A stretch of 64,000 nucleotides of DNA from Lachnospiraceae bacterium. Lineage in GTDB: Bacteria; Bacillota; Clostridia; Lachnospirales; Lachnospiraceae. Every line of letters begins with the position of its first letter. The stretch's first letter is position 1. Under the pieces are notes generated by a model. It worked only from the letters and a program-made list of their open reading frames with translations. It was not told where the DNA came from and made no database searches. This document shows positions 63,964 through 64,000 of this stretch, in pieces. The stretch spans positions 62,001 to 126,000 of the forward strand of contig CAJTGD010000013.1 of NCBI GenBank assembly GCA_910575475.1, given 5' to 3'. The translations under genes were made by a program, and so were the position numbers.

Positions 63964-64000
63964 AATTTTTATTTTTATCCCCTAAAATTTTTGAAGTATG
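63962..64000 (-). mobile_element. Edge of a second IS1634-type element
   Basis: The last 39 bases repeat 36337-36374 with a few differences (TAAAATTTT, ATCCCCTAAAATTTT and GAAGTATG shared). On the minus strand they encode the transposase tail YFKNFRG followed by TAA. The element continues beyond the window in the same orientation as the copy at 36.3 kb. Confidence 0.85.

Noticed and set aside
1-64000. tRNA, rRNA or large structured RNA genes
   Set aside because: No tRNA-like T-arm and acceptor pairing, rRNA sequence or known riboswitch core was recognised by eye in the gaps; a covariance-model scan would be needed to exclude small RNAs.

Overview
The window looks like a chromosomal segment of an anaerobic gut Firmicute of the Clostridia, most likely Lachnospiraceae. 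This is inferred from strong AGGAGG ribosome sites, the moderately high GC, many AraC/YesN-type regulators, GPH-family sugar symporters, Rpn/PD-(D/E)XK orphan proteins and IS66/IS1634-type elements. No rRNA, tRNA or CRISPR array was seen, so the genus is not resolved.

Layout: 1-2.0 kb carries the tail of an ABC-2 permease, its ATPase and a headless phosphotransferase remnant. 2.2-5.1 kb (minus strand) is an AgrA/AgrC-like LytTR regulator, GHKL kinase and small acidic protein. 5.5-11.9 kb is a YesN/YesM two-component system next to a galactofuranose-type (YtfQ-YtfR-YtfT-YjfF) ABC importer. The regulator has a stop codon and a 4-bp duplication, the kinase a frameshift and a lost HAMP domain, and the ATPase and both permeases each carry an in-frame internal deletion. 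12.3-19.6 kb holds an Rpn-type nuclease, an MgtC protein, AraC plus GH42 beta-galactosidase, a second Rpn protein with 21-bp tandem repeats, and a methyltransferase. 19.8-23.2 kb is a zone of deletion scars: a HAD fragment, PTS EIIB-EIIA without EIIC, a headless AraC and glycosidase scraps. 23.2-28.9 kb is an intact lactose-type locus (AraC, GH2 LacZ, GPH symporter). 29-36.3 kb holds an orphan nuclease-like protein, an AraC-GH39-like fusion, a broken GPH symporter and an intact GH3 enzyme.

36.3-41.3 kb is a decayed IS1634-type element into which a complete IS66 element has jumped, leaving a perfect 8-bp target duplication. 41.4-45.8 kb holds an AAA/PD-(D/E)XK protein with a replaced C-terminus, an HxlR regulator, a dehydrogenase scrap and an SGNH acetylesterase. 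45.9-48.4 kb has a methyltransferase fused to a chloramphenicol-acetyltransferase-like domain, divergent from a LysR regulator. 48.6-62.1 kb is a myo-inositol catabolic region: LacI regulator, iolC, iolD, iolB, an iron alcohol dehydrogenase, iolE, iolG, two transporters and iolJ. Its regulator gene and iolC share a TGCACGCA-type motif upstream, which suggests autoregulation and control of the operon. No iolA is present, and the alcohol dehydrogenase may take over malonate semialdehyde. 62.2-64 kb is a broken DUF262 plus AAA ATPase module ending in the edge of a second IS1634-type copy in the same orientation as the first.

Taken together, intact loci for galactosides and inositol alternate with loci eroded by internal deletions, several of them in frame. 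A family of short palindromic repeats sits just upstream of several genes. Recognition of families rests on motifs and remembered relatives; no search was run.
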